DNA of 64,000 bases from Acidobacteriota bacterium (GCA_025463135.1 JAOAPY010000030.1:248001-312000), one strand, 5' to 3'; positions 45,112-54,447 are shown, counted from the first letter of the stretch. Numbers and translations: made by a program. The notes: a model not told the origin generated them from the letters alone.

Positions 45112-46197
45112 TCAGTCGCCGCTGGCTGTCTGATAGACCAGGATCGCCTGCGAATCATCACCGGATGGTTCGTTACCGGCATGGATGCTACCGCCTCGGG
45201 ATGTGCTGTTTGGTTGCGCTTCCTTCTTTTCGTTCACATACGTGAGCCATTTACCGGGGGCCGCGCGCTCGCCCTTGGTGATTTCAAAGAAGGCATTTTG
45301 AATTTTGGTAGTGATTTCGCCGCGGCCGCCGCTGCCCACCGTAATGCGATCAACGGAGCGAATCGGCGTGATTTCCGCGGCCGTGCCACTGAAAAAGAGT
45401 TCATCCGCGACGTACAGTGCCGCTCGCTGAATGCTGCGCTCTTTTACGTGGATTCCCAGCTCGTTGCAGATTTGAATCACGCTGTCGCGGGTAATTCCGG
45501 CCAGTATCGACGAGGAAAGCGGCGGTGTCAGGACGGTATCGCCGGTTACCATGAAAATATTCTCGCCTGAGCCTTCGGAAACGTAACCGCGATCATCCAG
45601 AGCTATGCCTTCCGCAAAGCCGTTAACCAGGGCTTCCATTTTGATCAGTTGCGAGTTCATGTAGTTGGCGCCACTCTTGGCCATCGCGGGCATCGAATTG
45701 GGCGTCAAGCGGTTCCAGGTTGAAACGCACACGTCTACGCCTTTTTCAATCGCTTCGTCGCCGAGATATTTCCCCCAGTCCCAGGCGCCGATATAACAGG
45801 CCAGCGGATTCGGAAAAGGATTGACACCAAACGCTGGATGCGCTTCATCAAGACTGCGGAAGAGGATTGGTCGGATATAGCATTGCTCCAGACCACTGCG
45901 CCGTACCAGTTCCACCGAAGCGTCAAACAACTGATCCAGCGACAGGCCATGGTCCATGCGGTAGATCTTTGCTGAATTCAAAAAACGCTGCATGTGTTCA
46001 CGAAGTCGAAAGACGGCCGGGCCACGTTTGGTGGCGTAACACCTGATACCTTCGAAGATGCTGGAACCATAATGAAGAACGTGGGACATCACGTGTACGC
46101 GCGCATCGTTCCACTTAATAAACTCTCCATCATGCCAGACGACGTCACAAATTCTTGGAGTGCTCACGTCTTTCGCTTTGCCATCTTTTGCAAACAT
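45112..46197 (-). CDS. ilvE: Branched-chain amino acid aminotransferase
   Basis: 361 residues, class IV PLP aminotransferase. It moves the amino group between glutamate and the 2-oxo acids of Leu, Ile and Val. Motifs: VHVMSHVLHYGSSIFEGIRC, the PLP-lysine segment ANYMNSQLIKMEA, GYVSEGSGENIF and FFSGTAAEITPI. About 50 residues longer than E. coli IlvE, with a polar Ser/Gly/Asn-rich tail (about 325-361). ATG 46197 has an AAGGAG site. Read from its own promoter and closed by a terminator. Confidence 0.95.
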   Translation of the reverse strand: MFAKDGKAKDVSTPRICDVVWHDGEFIKWNDARVHVMSHVLHYGSSIFEGIRCYATKRGPAVFRLREHMQRFLNSAKIYRMDHGLSLDQLFDASVELVRRSGLEQCYIRPILFRSLDEAHPAFGVNPFPNPLACYIGAWDWGKYLGDEAIEKGVDVCVSTWNRLTPNSMPAMAKSGANYMNSQLIKMEALVNGFAEGIALDDRGYVSEGSGENIFMVTGDTVLTPPLSSSILAGITRDSVIQICNELGIHVKERSIQRAALYVADELFFSGTAAEITPIRSVDRITVGSGGRGEITTKIQNAFFEITKGERAAPGKWLTYVNEKKEAQPNSTSRGGSIHAGNEPSGDDSQAILVYQTASGD

Positions 46198-46336
46198 ATT
46201 TTGACTCCTTCAGGGAAATCAGACCGGGCCAGACAGGGGCGAGGTTCCCAGATAAGATGCTGTGTGTGTTCTCCTATAAAAGCGGTTCACAACTTTTGAT
46301 GTTGGGCCTGTGCCGCGCTTGTTTTCGGGACAGGGC

Positions 46337-46366
46337 ACAATACCGTAAATGAGTTTCGATTGGCAA
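46337..46366 (-). promoter_or_regulatory. Candidate ilvE promoter
   Basis: Minus strand: TTGCCA (46366-46361), 18-base spacer, TATTGT (46342-46337). It leaves a leader of about 130 bases in which I found no leader peptide rich in Leu, Ile or Val. Confidence 0.45.
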
Positions 46367-46407
46367 GGCGTCCTTGATTTCAGGAAAGTCGGCGACGTAA
46401 CATCAAA

Positions 46408-47730
46408 ATGCTTTTCGATCTGGAGAAAATAATCAATCGTTGCGGCTTTCCTGTGAATCTTAGCCAAACTGCTTTCCGCTGGTTGTTGCCCGCGGCAGTG
46501 GCAATCCTTTCATTTTCGTCTTCTAACTGCAAAATGCTGGAAAAACCCTCGAACAGTTCTCCCAATTCTATTTCTGAGCCGGCCAAAACGGGTTCGCCGG
46601 CTCTGACTGACCCGGCAGCGATTCACCGGCAGGCGATAGTCATCGACCTCCACGCAGATACGACGCAACGGATGCTCGACGAGCGAATCGATCTAACCCA
46701 GCGCTTGTCTGACGGCCAGGTCGATACGGTCAGGGCCAAAGAAGGCGGACTTGATGCCCAGTTTTTTTCTATTTGGGTAGAGCCGCAGTTGTATGGCGCC
46801 GGCGGTTCAGGTGCGATGAAGCGCGCCGACGAGCAGATTGCCGCTGTTCGTCAGCTGTCGGAAAAGCACCCCGAGTTGTGGGCTATGGCCACTTCTGCAG
46901 CGGACATCCGGCGCATCGCGGGAGAAGGAAAGTTGGCGGCGCTGCTGGGTCTTGAAGGTGGCTATGCGATTGACGAACGGATTGAGAACGTTGAACGCTA
47001 TTACCATTTGGGCGTGCGGTACATGTCGCCGGCCTGGACGGTGAGCACAAGCTGGGCCGGTTCTTCCGGCGACGAGGCCGGAAAGACGCGCGGCCTGAAC
47101 GAATTCGGGAAGCAGGTAATTCGCGAGATGAACCGGCTGGGTATGATGGTCGATGTTTCACACGTTTCCGATAAGGCCTTTTGGGACATTGTTGCCACGT
47201 CTACCAAACCCGTGATCGCCACTCACTCCGCCTGTCGCGCTATCGCCAATGTGCCGCGCAACCTTGACGACAATATGATTAAAGCCCTGGCAAAGATGGG
47301 CGGCGTGGTTTGCATAATTTTCTATCCGCCGTTTCTCGAACCGGGCTGGAGCGCGAAAAAAGATCAGGTTGACACTGAAATCCAGGACCTCGTGAAGAAA
47401 GCGTCGGAGAGAGAGCCAGGTGACGTGGCCCATAAGAAGCTCGCGCGCGATCGAGCGCGCCGCGAAGAATTCCTCAAGCGACTGCCGCCGGTATCAGTAT
47501 CGCGCGTAGTGGACCACATCGATCACATTGTGAAACTGGTTGGGATAGATCATGTGGGTATCGGATCTGATTTCGATGGTGTCCAGGCCGCGGTGAGTGA
47601 CCTTTCCAGCGTTGCCGAGCTGCCGAACCTTACGCGCGAGTTGTTAAGACGCGGCTATTCCGCCGGCGACGTGGAAAAGATTCTGGGCGGCAATGTTTTG
47701 CGCCTGATGGAAGATGTGGCGAAGAAGTAG
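46408..47730 (+). CDS. M19 membrane dipeptidase family protein
   Basis: 440 residues. TIM-barrel zinc hydrolase of the renal dipeptidase family that cuts dipeptides, including D-amino-acid ones. Metal residues: HxD in IDLHADTTQR, Glu in LLGLEGGYAI, His in VIATHSACRA, and the signature HVGIGSDFDGV. The N-terminus has a hydrophobic segment (WLLPAAVAILSFSSSNC) where the Cys is not in a standard lipobox, so export by signal peptide or anchor is likely but the lipoprotein call is open. No ribosome-binding site before ATG 46408. Divergent from ilvE. Confidence 0.93.
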   Translation: MLFDLEKIINRCGFPVNLSQTAFRWLLPAAVAILSFSSSNCKMLEKPSNSSPNSISEPAKTGSPALTDPAAIHRQAIVIDLHADTTQRMLDERIDLTQRLSDGQVDTVRAKEGGLDAQFFSIWVEPQLYGAGGSGAMKRADEQIAAVRQLSEKHPELWAMATSAADIRRIAGEGKLAALLGLEGGYAIDERIENVERYYHLGVRYMSPAWTVSTSWAGSSGDEAGKTRGLNEFGKQVIREMNRLGMMVDVSHVSDKAFWDIVATSTKPVIATHSACRAIANVPRNLDDNMIKALAKMGGVVCIIFYPPFLEPGWSAKKDQVDTEIQDLVKKASEREPGDVAHKKLARDRARREEFLKRLPPVSVSRVVDHIDHIVKLVGIDHVGIGSDFDGVQAAVSDLSSVAELPNLTRELLRRGYSAGDVEKILGGNVLRLMEDVAKK

Positions 47731-47797
47731 GGGCGGGACCTGTGTGTCCGCCCGAGTCGCGCTAATCAAAGCGGGCGGACACACAGGTCCGCCCCTA
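47729..47797. repeat. Long near-perfect hairpin between dipeptidase and endonuclease IV genes
   Basis: Arms 47729-47754 and 47772-47797 (GGGGCGG-ACCTGTGTGTCC and reverse complement) pair over about 25 bp with one bulged G and a 17-base loop. The left arm begins within the dipeptidase stop codon TAG, and the right arm ends eight bases before the next ATG. No T run, so it is a dispersed palindrome that may also limit read-through. Confidence 0.75.
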
Positions 47798-47804
47798 TAT
47801 TCTC

Positions 47805-48680
47805 ATGAGCTCCTTAAAGACTTCGATAAAACGTCCACGCATTGGATTTCACGCGCCGATCAAAGGCGGTCTGCATGAAGCTTTGGTCATCGCCAAAGAG
47901 ACCGGTTGCCAGACTGTGCAAATCTTCTCTCGCAATCCGCGCGGGTGGATGGCCAAGCCGCTGACAAAAGAAAGCGTCGAACTGTTTCGCAAGACTCAAC
48001 GAGAGACGAAGATCTCACCGGTAGTAATCCACTGCAACTATCTTGTGAATCTCGCCGCGGCAGACGAAGCACTGCTGGCAAAATCGCGCGCGTCATTTCG
48101 CGAGGAGGTTGAGCGGGCGCTGCTGCTGGGTGTTGATTATCTCGTGGTCCACCCAGGCAGCGCGCGCGGCGCCTGCGAAGCCGAGGGGATCGCTATCTGC
48201 GCCAAAAGCCTGAAGCTTGCATGCAAAGGTTTAAAGCTTGGTGCCTTCCGCATCCTGCTTGAAAATACTGCCGGCCAGGGCGAATGTATCGGTCACCGCT
48301 TCGAACATCTTCGTGCCATCATGGATGCCTGTCCAAAACTTCCACTCGGCGTTTGTTTTGATACAGCGCATGCTTTCACTGCCGGTTACGACATCCGCGA
48401 AGAGGATGGCTTGGAAGTGACCATTCAGTGGCTGAACCGGACCGTGGGCACAAAGAACGTTCGTGCAATTCACTTCAACGATTCGCGCGCACCTTACAAC
48501 TCGCGCGTCGATCGTCATTGGCATATAGGCGAAGGACATATCGGACTCGACGCGCTGCGGCGTGTGGCGCAGCATCCAAAGCTGGCGCACGCGGCTTTCA
48601 TTCTCGAAACTCCTTACGACGATCCCCGCGCTGATCTGAAGAACCTGCAAACGCTACGGTCGTTTATCAACCGATCCTAG
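47805..48680 (+). CDS. nfo: Deoxyribonuclease IV (AP endonuclease)
   Basis: 291 residues. TIM-barrel three-zinc enzyme that cuts DNA at abasic sites in base excision repair. Metal ligands in order: VVIHCNYLVN, YLVVHPGSARG, ILLENTAGQG, VCFDTAHAFTAGYD, AIHFNDSR, DRHWHIGEGHIG and FILETPYDDP. Length normal. No ribosome-binding site is seen before ATG 47805, which follows a big hairpin closely. Confidence 0.96.
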   Translation: MSSLKTSIKRPRIGFHAPIKGGLHEALVIAKETGCQTVQIFSRNPRGWMAKPLTKESVELFRKTQRETKISPVVIHCNYLVNLAAADEALLAKSRASFREEVERALLLGVDYLVVHPGSARGACEAEGIAICAKSLKLACKGLKLGAFRILLENTAGQGECIGHRFEHLRAIMDACPKLPLGVCFDTAHAFTAGYDIREEDGLEVTIQWLNRTVGTKNVRAIHFNDSRAPYNSRVDRHWHIGEGHIGLDALRRVAQHPKLAHAAFILETPYDDPRADLKNLQTLRSFINRS

Positions 48681-48732
48681 AATCCTGATAGCGCAAAGTT
48701 GATGCAAATGAGTCAAGTTTTTCGCTCTTTCT

Positions 48733-48808
48733 TTGTGGCTTTGCGTCTTTGCGGAAAATACTTTGCCGCCATTAAAGAGCCTCCCGCAAAGACGCAAAGC
48801 TCGCAAAG
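48733..48808. repeat. Inverted repeat with perfect 16-bp arms
   Basis: CTTTGCGTCTTTGCGG (48739-48754) and CCGCAAAGACGCAAAG (48784-48799), loop 29 bases. It sits just before the leuS promoter, between nfo and leuS. Confidence 0.75.
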
Positions 48809-48834
48809 GAATCTTCTCGAGGTACCGCAGAAAG

Positions 48835-48864
48835 TTGGACAGTTTTCATCATCTTGGCTAGAAT
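48835..48864 (+). promoter_or_regulatory. Promoter of the leuS transcript
   Basis: TTGGAC (48835-48840), 18-base spacer, TAGAAT (48859-48864). The same -10 TAGAAT is used at lexA. The expected start point (about 48871) coincides with the ATG of the leucine-rich leader ORF at 48872, giving a leader of about 200 bases before leuS. Confidence 0.75.
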
Positions 48865-48871
48865 GCTTCGC

Positions 48872-48940
48872 ATGACGACCGCTGGACACAAGTTACTTGC
48901 CAAACTCCTCCTAACGGTGCCGCTGCTGCACCGCGCCTAA
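48872..48940 (+). CDS. Putative leucine-rich leader peptide of leuS
   Basis: A 22-codon ORF, MTTAGHKLLAKLLLTVPLLH plus two residues, ending TAA at 48938. Seven of 22 residues are Leu, in runs LL, LLL and LL, encoded by TTA, CTT, CTC, CTC, CTA, CTG and CTG. It begins at or within a base or two of the predicted transcription start, so it may be read as a leaderless ORF. It precedes leuS by 132 bases. Bases 48919-48929 (GCCGCT-g-CTGC), inside the Leu-rich part, can pair with GCAGAGCGGC (48955-48964), and the latter can instead pair with CCGCTGCG near 49024. This is the set-up of an attenuator; regulation is inferred. Confidence 0.5.
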   Translation: MTTAGHKLLAKLLLTVPLLHRA

Positions 48941-49072
48941 TAACCGCGCCAAACGCAGAGCGGCGAAAATAACAAATTCAGCAATTGGGATGCGCCCGCG
49001 GAAGTGCTTTAATTGAGCTTTGCCCGCTGCGCCCTTGATTTATCAAGTGCTCTAAGTGGAACAGGACGAACG

Positions 49073-51631
49073 ATGGACGAAAAATATTTTCCCGAAGCGA
49101 TAGAAAAGAAATGGCAACAGCGCTGGCAAGAGACGCGCGCTTTTGAGGTCAAGTCGGAAGATGCGCGGCCAAAATTTTATTGTCTCGAGATGTTGCCTTA
49201 CCCCTCGGGCTATCTGCACATGGGCCATGTGCGCAACTACGCCATCGGCGATGCGCTCTCCTGGTACAAACGCCTGCAGGGTTTCAATGTGCTGCACCCG
49301 ATCGGTTGGGACAGCTTTGGCCAGCCCGCGGAACAGGCCGCGATCAAGCGTGGTGTGAACCCACGCGACTGGACCGAAGAGAACATCAAGCACATGAGCG
49401 GGCAAATGCACCGGTTGGGCATCAGTTATGACTGGTCCCGCGAGATTGCCGCGCACCGGCCCGACTATTACAAATGGGACCAGTGGTTTTTTCTCAAGAT
49501 GCTGGAGCGCGGTTTGGCTTACAAGAAAACTTCCGCGGTCAACTGGTGTCCCAAAGAAAAGACCGTCCTGTCCAATGAACAGTCTTCGGGCGGCGTCTGC
49601 TGGCGTTGTGGCACGGCTGTCGAAAAAAGAGATTTGGAGCAGTGGTTCCTGCGCATCACCGACTACGCGGAGCAACTCGTGAATGACATGGCCGAGATCG
49701 AAGCCAACTGGCCCGAGAAGGTCCTGAAGCGGCAGCGCGATTGGGTTGGTCGTAGTGAAGGCGCCAACATCGACTTTGCCGTCAAAGACAGCGATAAGAA
49801 AATTCGTGTCTTCACCACGCGCATCGATACAATCTATGGCGCCACTGCAATCGTGTTGGCCGCGGAACATCCACTGGTGGCAGAACTTCTCGAAAGCTCG
49901 GCGCTGAAAGCGGACGTGCAGGCGTTTGCGGAGAAAGTGAAAGCCGCAAGGGCTGCCAGGCAAGACCTCACCGTGGTCGAGGAAAAGGAAGGTTTGAATA
50001 CGGGCGCTCTGGCCATCAATCCATTTAGCGGTGAAAGCGTTCCCATCTGGGTAGCGAATTATGTGCTGATGGACTATGGGGCCGGCGCCGTGATGAGTGT
50101 GCCCGCGCATGACGAGCGAGACTTTGAATTCGCGCAAAAATATACCTTGCCGATCAGACAAGTGATTGCACCGGCGTCACATTCGCAGGCCCAGATTGAA
50201 CCCGTTACCGGGGCAATGGACCAGTCCCGTGAAATGCATCAGGCCTTTACTGACTACGGCATATTGATTAACAGCGGTGAATGGGGCGGGAAACTTTCAG
50301 AAGTTGCCATTCGAGAGATGACTGCTTACGCCGCGGAGAAGGGATTCGGTGCGGCGGCGGTAACTTATCGAATTCGAGACTGGGGCATCTCGCGCCAGCG
50401 ATTCTGGGGCGCGCCTATCCCGGTGATCTACTGCGACGACTGTGGCATGGTGCCGGTGCCGATGGACCAGCTGCCGGTTGTCTTGCCTGAGACTGCCGAG
50501 TTTACAGGCACAGGTGAATCGCCGCTCGCCAGCGTGGCGGAGTTTGTTAACACTACTTGTCCCAAGTGCCGGCGGCCCGCGCGGCGCGAAACCGATACGA
50601 TGGACACCTTTGTTGATTCGTCCTGGTATTTCTTTCGCTATTGCGATCCGCGTAACGATAAGGCGGCATTCGATCCGCGGCTGGCTGCGCAATGGACGCC
50701 GGTGGATCAATACATCGGCGGCGACTCGCACGCTGTCATGCATTTAATTTACACACGGTTCTGGACCAAGGTCATGCGCGACCTGGGTTTGGTTTCTTTT
50801 AATGAGCCGGTTAAGAGACTGCTCACTCAGGGTATGGTCACCAATCGAGTCGAGGGCACTGACGAATGGAAGGCGATGTCCAAGAGTCTGGGCAATGGCG
50901 TCGATCCCGATGAGATGATTGCGGCGTATGGCGCCGACGCGGCGCGGCTGTTTGTCCTGTTCGCGGCTCCTATCGAAAATGAATTGCGGTGGTCCGAGGC
51001 GGGTGTCGAAGGCGCCATCAGGTTCCTGCGTAGAGCATACACCATGGTCTGGCGTTGGCATGAACGTCTCTCTGATCCGGCCCAGCATCGAGTTGGGTTG
51101 GCGAACGATGATTTCAGCGCGGGCGCGCGCCAGCTGCGACGTAAAACGCACCAGACAATCGCGCGCATCACAAAGGACTTCGATCAGCTGCATTTGAACA
51201 CCTCGGTGGCCCAGCTGATGGAGTTGTTCAATGCGCTGATGGATTTCAATGCTGAGCCGTCGACGGCTACTGATCCGGACGTTTTTGCGGTGCGCGAAGC
51301 GCTGAATGCACTGGTCCTAATGCTGACTCCCTTTGCTCCACACGCGGCCGAGGAGATGTGGGAAAGTCTGGGTCACCAGAGCGGCTTACTGGGCGGCGAG
51401 GCGCGCTGGCCGGTCGCCGATCCTGAACTCGCTTTGCAAGAGGAGTTGGAGATTCCCGTTCAAGTAAATGGCAAAGTTCGCTCGCGGGTCATGGCGGCGT
51501 TGGATGTGACTGATGATGAATTGAGGGCGGCTGCGCTGGCGGACGAAAAAGTGCTGGGCTCTATTGCGGGTCACGAGGTCATAAAGGTGATTGTGGTGCC
51601 GCAGCGACTTGTCAATGTAGTTGTACGGTAG
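49073..51631 (+). CDS. leuS: Leucyl-tRNA synthetase
   Basis: 852 residues from ATG 49073 (DEKYFPEAIEKKWQQRW is the usual N-terminus; a TTG at 49013 would add 20 odd residues). Class I synthetase charging tRNA-Leu. HIGH motif as HMGH in YPSGYLHMGHVRNY, KMSKS as AMSKS in KAMSKSLGNGVDP, CP1 editing domain (about 225-420) with the AVMSVPAHDERD site, and tRNA-binding helical domain plus C-terminal part (IPVQVNGKVRSR). Complete and typical. Expression probably depends on the leader at 48872. Confidence 0.98.
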   Translation: MDEKYFPEAIEKKWQQRWQETRAFEVKSEDARPKFYCLEMLPYPSGYLHMGHVRNYAIGDALSWYKRLQGFNVLHPIGWDSFGQPAEQAAIKRGVNPRDWTEENIKHMSGQMHRLGISYDWSREIAAHRPDYYKWDQWFFLKMLERGLAYKKTSAVNWCPKEKTVLSNEQSSGGVCWRCGTAVEKRDLEQWFLRITDYAEQLVNDMAEIEANWPEKVLKRQRDWVGRSEGANIDFAVKDSDKKIRVFTTRIDTIYGATAIVLAAEHPLVAELLESSALKADVQAFAEKVKAARAARQDLTVVEEKEGLNTGALAINPFSGESVPIWVANYVLMDYGAGAVMSVPAHDERDFEFAQKYTLPIRQVIAPASHSQAQIEPVTGAMDQSREMHQAFTDYGILINSGEWGGKLSEVAIREMTAYAAEKGFGAAAVTYRIRDWGISRQRFWGAPIPVIYCDDCGMVPVPMDQLPVVLPETAEFTGTGESPLASVAEFVNTTCPKCRRPARRETDTMDTFVDSSWYFFRYCDPRNDKAAFDPRLAAQWTPVDQYIGGDSHAVMHLIYTRFWTKVMRDLGLVSFNEPVKRLLTQGMVTNRVEGTDEWKAMSKSLGNGVDPDEMIAAYGADAARLFVLFAAPIENELRWSEAGVEGAIRFLRRAYTMVWRWHERLSDPAQHRVGLANDDFSAGARQLRRKTHQTIARITKDFDQLHLNTSVAQLMELFNALMDFNAEPSTATDPDVFAVREALNALVLMLTPFAPHAAEEMWESLGHQSGLLGGEARWPVADPELALQEELEIPVQVNGKVRSRVMAALDVTDDELRAAALADEKVLGSIAGHEVIKVIVVPQRLVNVVVR

Positions 51632-51706
51632 GCTGATACTCGTAATCTGAGGTAAGGTCAAGACGATCCACGGAACCGACAGATACTCCGATTTGGCTTG
51701 AATCTC

Positions 51707-51800
51707 ATTCTCACCCGGTTGAAACCGGGTGAGCCAAAGTCGCCTTTGATGTTTTGAAAATCACATCGGAACTTCGATCACCCGGTTGAAACCGGGTGTG
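51707..51800. repeat. Paired CACCCGGTT/AACCGGGTG hairpins
   Basis: CACCCGGTTGAAACCGGGTG occurs at about 51714-51733 and again at about 51780-51799; a further copy lies near 15133. They fall within the 440-base gap between leuS and the kinase gene, which otherwise holds only a weak CCCTACCAATCGCC/GGCGGTTGTAGGG hairpin (52010-52036). Confidence 0.7.
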
Positions 51801-52071
51801 ACTCAGAAGGTGGAAGTTCGGCAGAACCAGTACCAACCAAAGGAGTTACTTGCTAGAGAGCTTCTTAGTAGCTAAAATCAAATGCCAACGCGACCTTTCT
51901 CATGCGAGTAGCCTTCTCGTTTGGGAATATCAACCGCGGAGCTCGTGGTGACACGCAGCGCTAGCCGACTCATTTTGGTTATACCGTTGTGTGCTTCGGA
52001 ACCATTAAACCCTACCAATCGCCGGCGGTTGTAGGGCTAATAACAGAGCCGCGTATTGGTCGAGCCAATCA

Positions 52072-54447
52072 ATGAAAGAATGTCCAGCCTGTAGGCGCTG
52101 TTTCCCCGACGACATAATTCACTGTCCCCAGGACGGCGATGAAACTCTGCCGTCATTGCTCGGTGATCCGATTCTTGACGCGCGTTATCAGCTTGAGCGA
52201 CGTCTGGGACAGGGTGGCATGGGTGTAGTTTTCCATGCCCGTCACATCTTTCTCAAAACACAGCACGCCATCAAAATTATTCTGCCGGATCTGGTTGGCA
52301 ACGATCCGATGCTGGTAACGCGTTTCCGTCAGGAAGCGCTGGCCGCCGCCGCGATCAAACATCCGAACATTATTGCCGTAACCGATTTTGGTGTGGTGCG
52401 CGGGACCATGCCGTTTCTCGTCATGGAGTTTGTCAAAGGTCGCTCGTTGCAGGAAATCATGGCCGAAGAGGGAGCGATGCCCGCGGCACGGGCCTTTGAG
52501 CTGATTTGTCCGACGGCGGCAGGTGTGGCGGCAGCACACCGACAAAATATTGTGCATCGCGATCTGAAGCCGCTCAACATAATGATCTGCGAAGACATGC
52601 CTGTGGCTGAGGGTTTGAAGATACTTGATTTCGGACTAGCGAAAATCAAATCGGGTGAATTGCTCGGGTCATTCGTCCAGGCAAAAACCAGCGGCTTGAT
52701 GGGCTCGCCATTCTACATGGCGCCTGAGCAATGGTCAGACGAAGAACCCGACTCGCGTGCTGACATCTACAGCCTGGGGATCATTCTTTATCAAATGCTG
52801 GGCGGCGATGTGCCCTTCAAGGGTTCGTCGATTCCCTCGATCATGAAAAAGCATCTGACGGAATCTCCGCCACCCCTTAAGTCGATGGGTGCAAATGTTC
52901 CGCCGGAGATTGAAGCAGTCGTGCGACACGCCCTCGCGAAAGATCCCGGCGAACGCACACCTTCCGTTGAAGCCTTTCTTAAGGAACTGAAAGATGCAGT
53001 CAATAGTGCCAGTGCGTCGTTGAAGACCACGGGCGACACTCCTGAAGTTGCCTGCGTTGATCCCAACCAGACGATTGCCGTCACTCCGGCAATCTCGGCC
53101 ACGGGTTCGGCTACAACTCCGGGCTCGCGAACTCAAAGTTCCGGATTTGAGACAAAGTACGATCCGGTTCCGAGGCGCGGCGTTCCTGGTCTGGACGATC
53201 AATTCAAACAACAAGCGTCGATAATGGGCGAAGCGCTGGAGCGCGAGGAAAAAGCCAAGGAACGCTTTGCTCGCGAAGAACTGGCCCGCGACGCCGAAGC
53301 CCGCAAGCGCAGAGTTGGCGAAGACGACGAGCGCCAACGCAGTGAGCGCCTGGAGAGAGAGCAGCACCGGGAACAACTCGATCGGGTAGCCCGTGTGGCG
53401 GAAGAGTTGGAAGAAAAACTGGCTCGGTTGACCACCAGTATTCCCGGTCCGAGGACGGCGGTTCTTGATCCTGAAGCCACTCAGGTTCAGCAGCACACCA
53501 TGCCGATCCAGATGATTGGTGATAGCAGTTTGGCGGGTGCGTCAGGGACTGCCTGGCAACAGGCATCGATGCCGATTTCCGTAAACGGTCAGAAGAAATC
53601 CGCGGCCATGTTGATTGGCGTCGTCGTGTTGCTGGTTGTGCTCAGTGGCGCCGGCATCGGTGGTTATTTGATTTTCAAAGGCAAACAGACTGTCGTTACT
53701 GGGCCAAACGTAAATGGGTCAAATCCGGGCAACCCCGGAACGCCTCCAGTGGTCTTCAAGGCCGAGTTGATCCAGATTCCCGCCGGTCACTTTCAAATGG
53801 GAAGAGACAAGGGGCCGCCTCAGGAAACTCCGTCACACCCGGCGGACGTGGCCGCGTTTTCAATGGATAAACAAGAGATAACCAACGGAGAGTATGCGGA
53901 GTTTGTCCGCGAGAGTAATAGCGCCGCCCCCGGTCACTGGAATGGCACCAAGCCGCCCATTGGCCAGGAGCAGTGGCCGGTGGTAAACGTGTCGCTGGAC
54001 GACGCCAATGCATTTGCGAGTTGGCGCTCAAAACGCGACGGCGTTACCTATCGTCTCCCGACCGAGCCCGAATGGGAATATGCGGCACGGAATGGCGAAA
54101 GCGCTGACCTTTATCCCTGGGGCAAGCAATGGCAACCGAAACTGGCAGTGCTCGACGAAGGGACACCCGCGGAGGTCGGGTCGCATCCAGGGGGAAACAA
54201 CAAGTGGGGTGTGCAGGACTTGATCGGCAATGTTTGGGAGTGGACCTCCTCGAAGGTAACTTCATATCCCGGGAACCCGGTGACGGTACCCACGTCAACT
54301 CAGGATTGGATCGCGATTCGGGGCGGAGCCTTTATAAGCAAAACAGCTGACAAGGATAATCCGGTGTCTTCCTGCATGCGCACGTTTCTTCCCGCAAAAA
54401 CTCGGAATCCACTGCTGGGTTTTCGTCTTGTAGTTTCCGCGCCTTAG
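52072..54447 (+). CDS. Ser/Thr protein kinase with zinc ribbon and C-terminal SUMF1-like domain
   Basis: 791 residues. An N-terminal zinc-ribbon (CPACRRCFPDDIIHCPQDG, Cys4, 7, 18) is followed by a complete Hanks-type kinase domain (about 38-310): glycine loop LGQGGMG (45-51), Lys68 in AIK, HRDLKPLN with Asp164, DFG at 186-188, APE at 217-219. Next come a charged coiled coil (about 375-450), one membrane helix (about 515-535, MLIGVVVLLVVLSGAGIGGY) and an outside SUMF1/formylglycine-enzyme-like domain (about 560-790: QIPAGHFQMG, YRLPTEPEWEYAAR, IGNVWEWTSS, RGGAF, LGFRLV). The catalytic Cys of true FGE is not evident, so this is probably a binding or sensor domain. First gene of a four-gene set. 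Confidence 0.93.
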   Translation: MKECPACRRCFPDDIIHCPQDGDETLPSLLGDPILDARYQLERRLGQGGMGVVFHARHIFLKTQHAIKIILPDLVGNDPMLVTRFRQEALAAAAIKHPNIIAVTDFGVVRGTMPFLVMEFVKGRSLQEIMAEEGAMPAARAFELICPTAAGVAAAHRQNIVHRDLKPLNIMICEDMPVAEGLKILDFGLAKIKSGELLGSFVQAKTSGLMGSPFYMAPEQWSDEEPDSRADIYSLGIILYQMLGGDVPFKGSSIPSIMKKHLTESPPPLKSMGANVPPEIEAVVRHALAKDPGERTPSVEAFLKELKDAVNSASASLKTTGDTPEVACVDPNQTIAVTPAISATGSATTPGSRTQSSGFETKYDPVPRRGVPGLDDQFKQQASIMGEALEREEKAKERFAREELARDAEARKRRVGEDDERQRSERLEREQHREQLDRVARVAEELEEKLARLTTSIPGPRTAVLDPEATQVQQHTMPIQMIGDSSLAGASGTAWQQASMPISVNGQKKSAAMLIGVVVLLVVLSGAGIGGYLIFKGKQTVVTGPNVNGSNPGNPGTPPVVFKAELIQIPAGHFQMGRDKGPPQETPSHPADVAAFSMDKQEITNGEYAEFVRESNSAAPGHWNGTKPPIGQEQWPVVNVSLDDANAFASWRSKRDGVTYRLPTEPEWEYAARNGESADLYPWGKQWQPKLAVLDEGTPAEVGSHPGGNNKWGVQDLIGNVWEWTSSKVTSYPGNPVTVPTSTQDWIAIRGGAFISKTADKDNPVSSCMRTFLPAKTRNPLLGFRLVVSAP

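Noticed and set aside
48841-49072. T-box riboswitch before leuS
   Set aside because: Only ACCGCG of the T-box AGGGTGGNACCGCG is present; no specifier-loop layout, and T-boxes are not expected in this phylum.
49052-50161. 369-codon open frame opposite leuS
   Set aside because: Complement of a high-GC coding region; no family motifs and leuS is complete.
52072-54447. Formylglycine-generating enzyme / sulfatase activation role
   Set aside because: The SUMF1-like fold is present but its catalytic Cys is not evident and no sulfatase gene is near.
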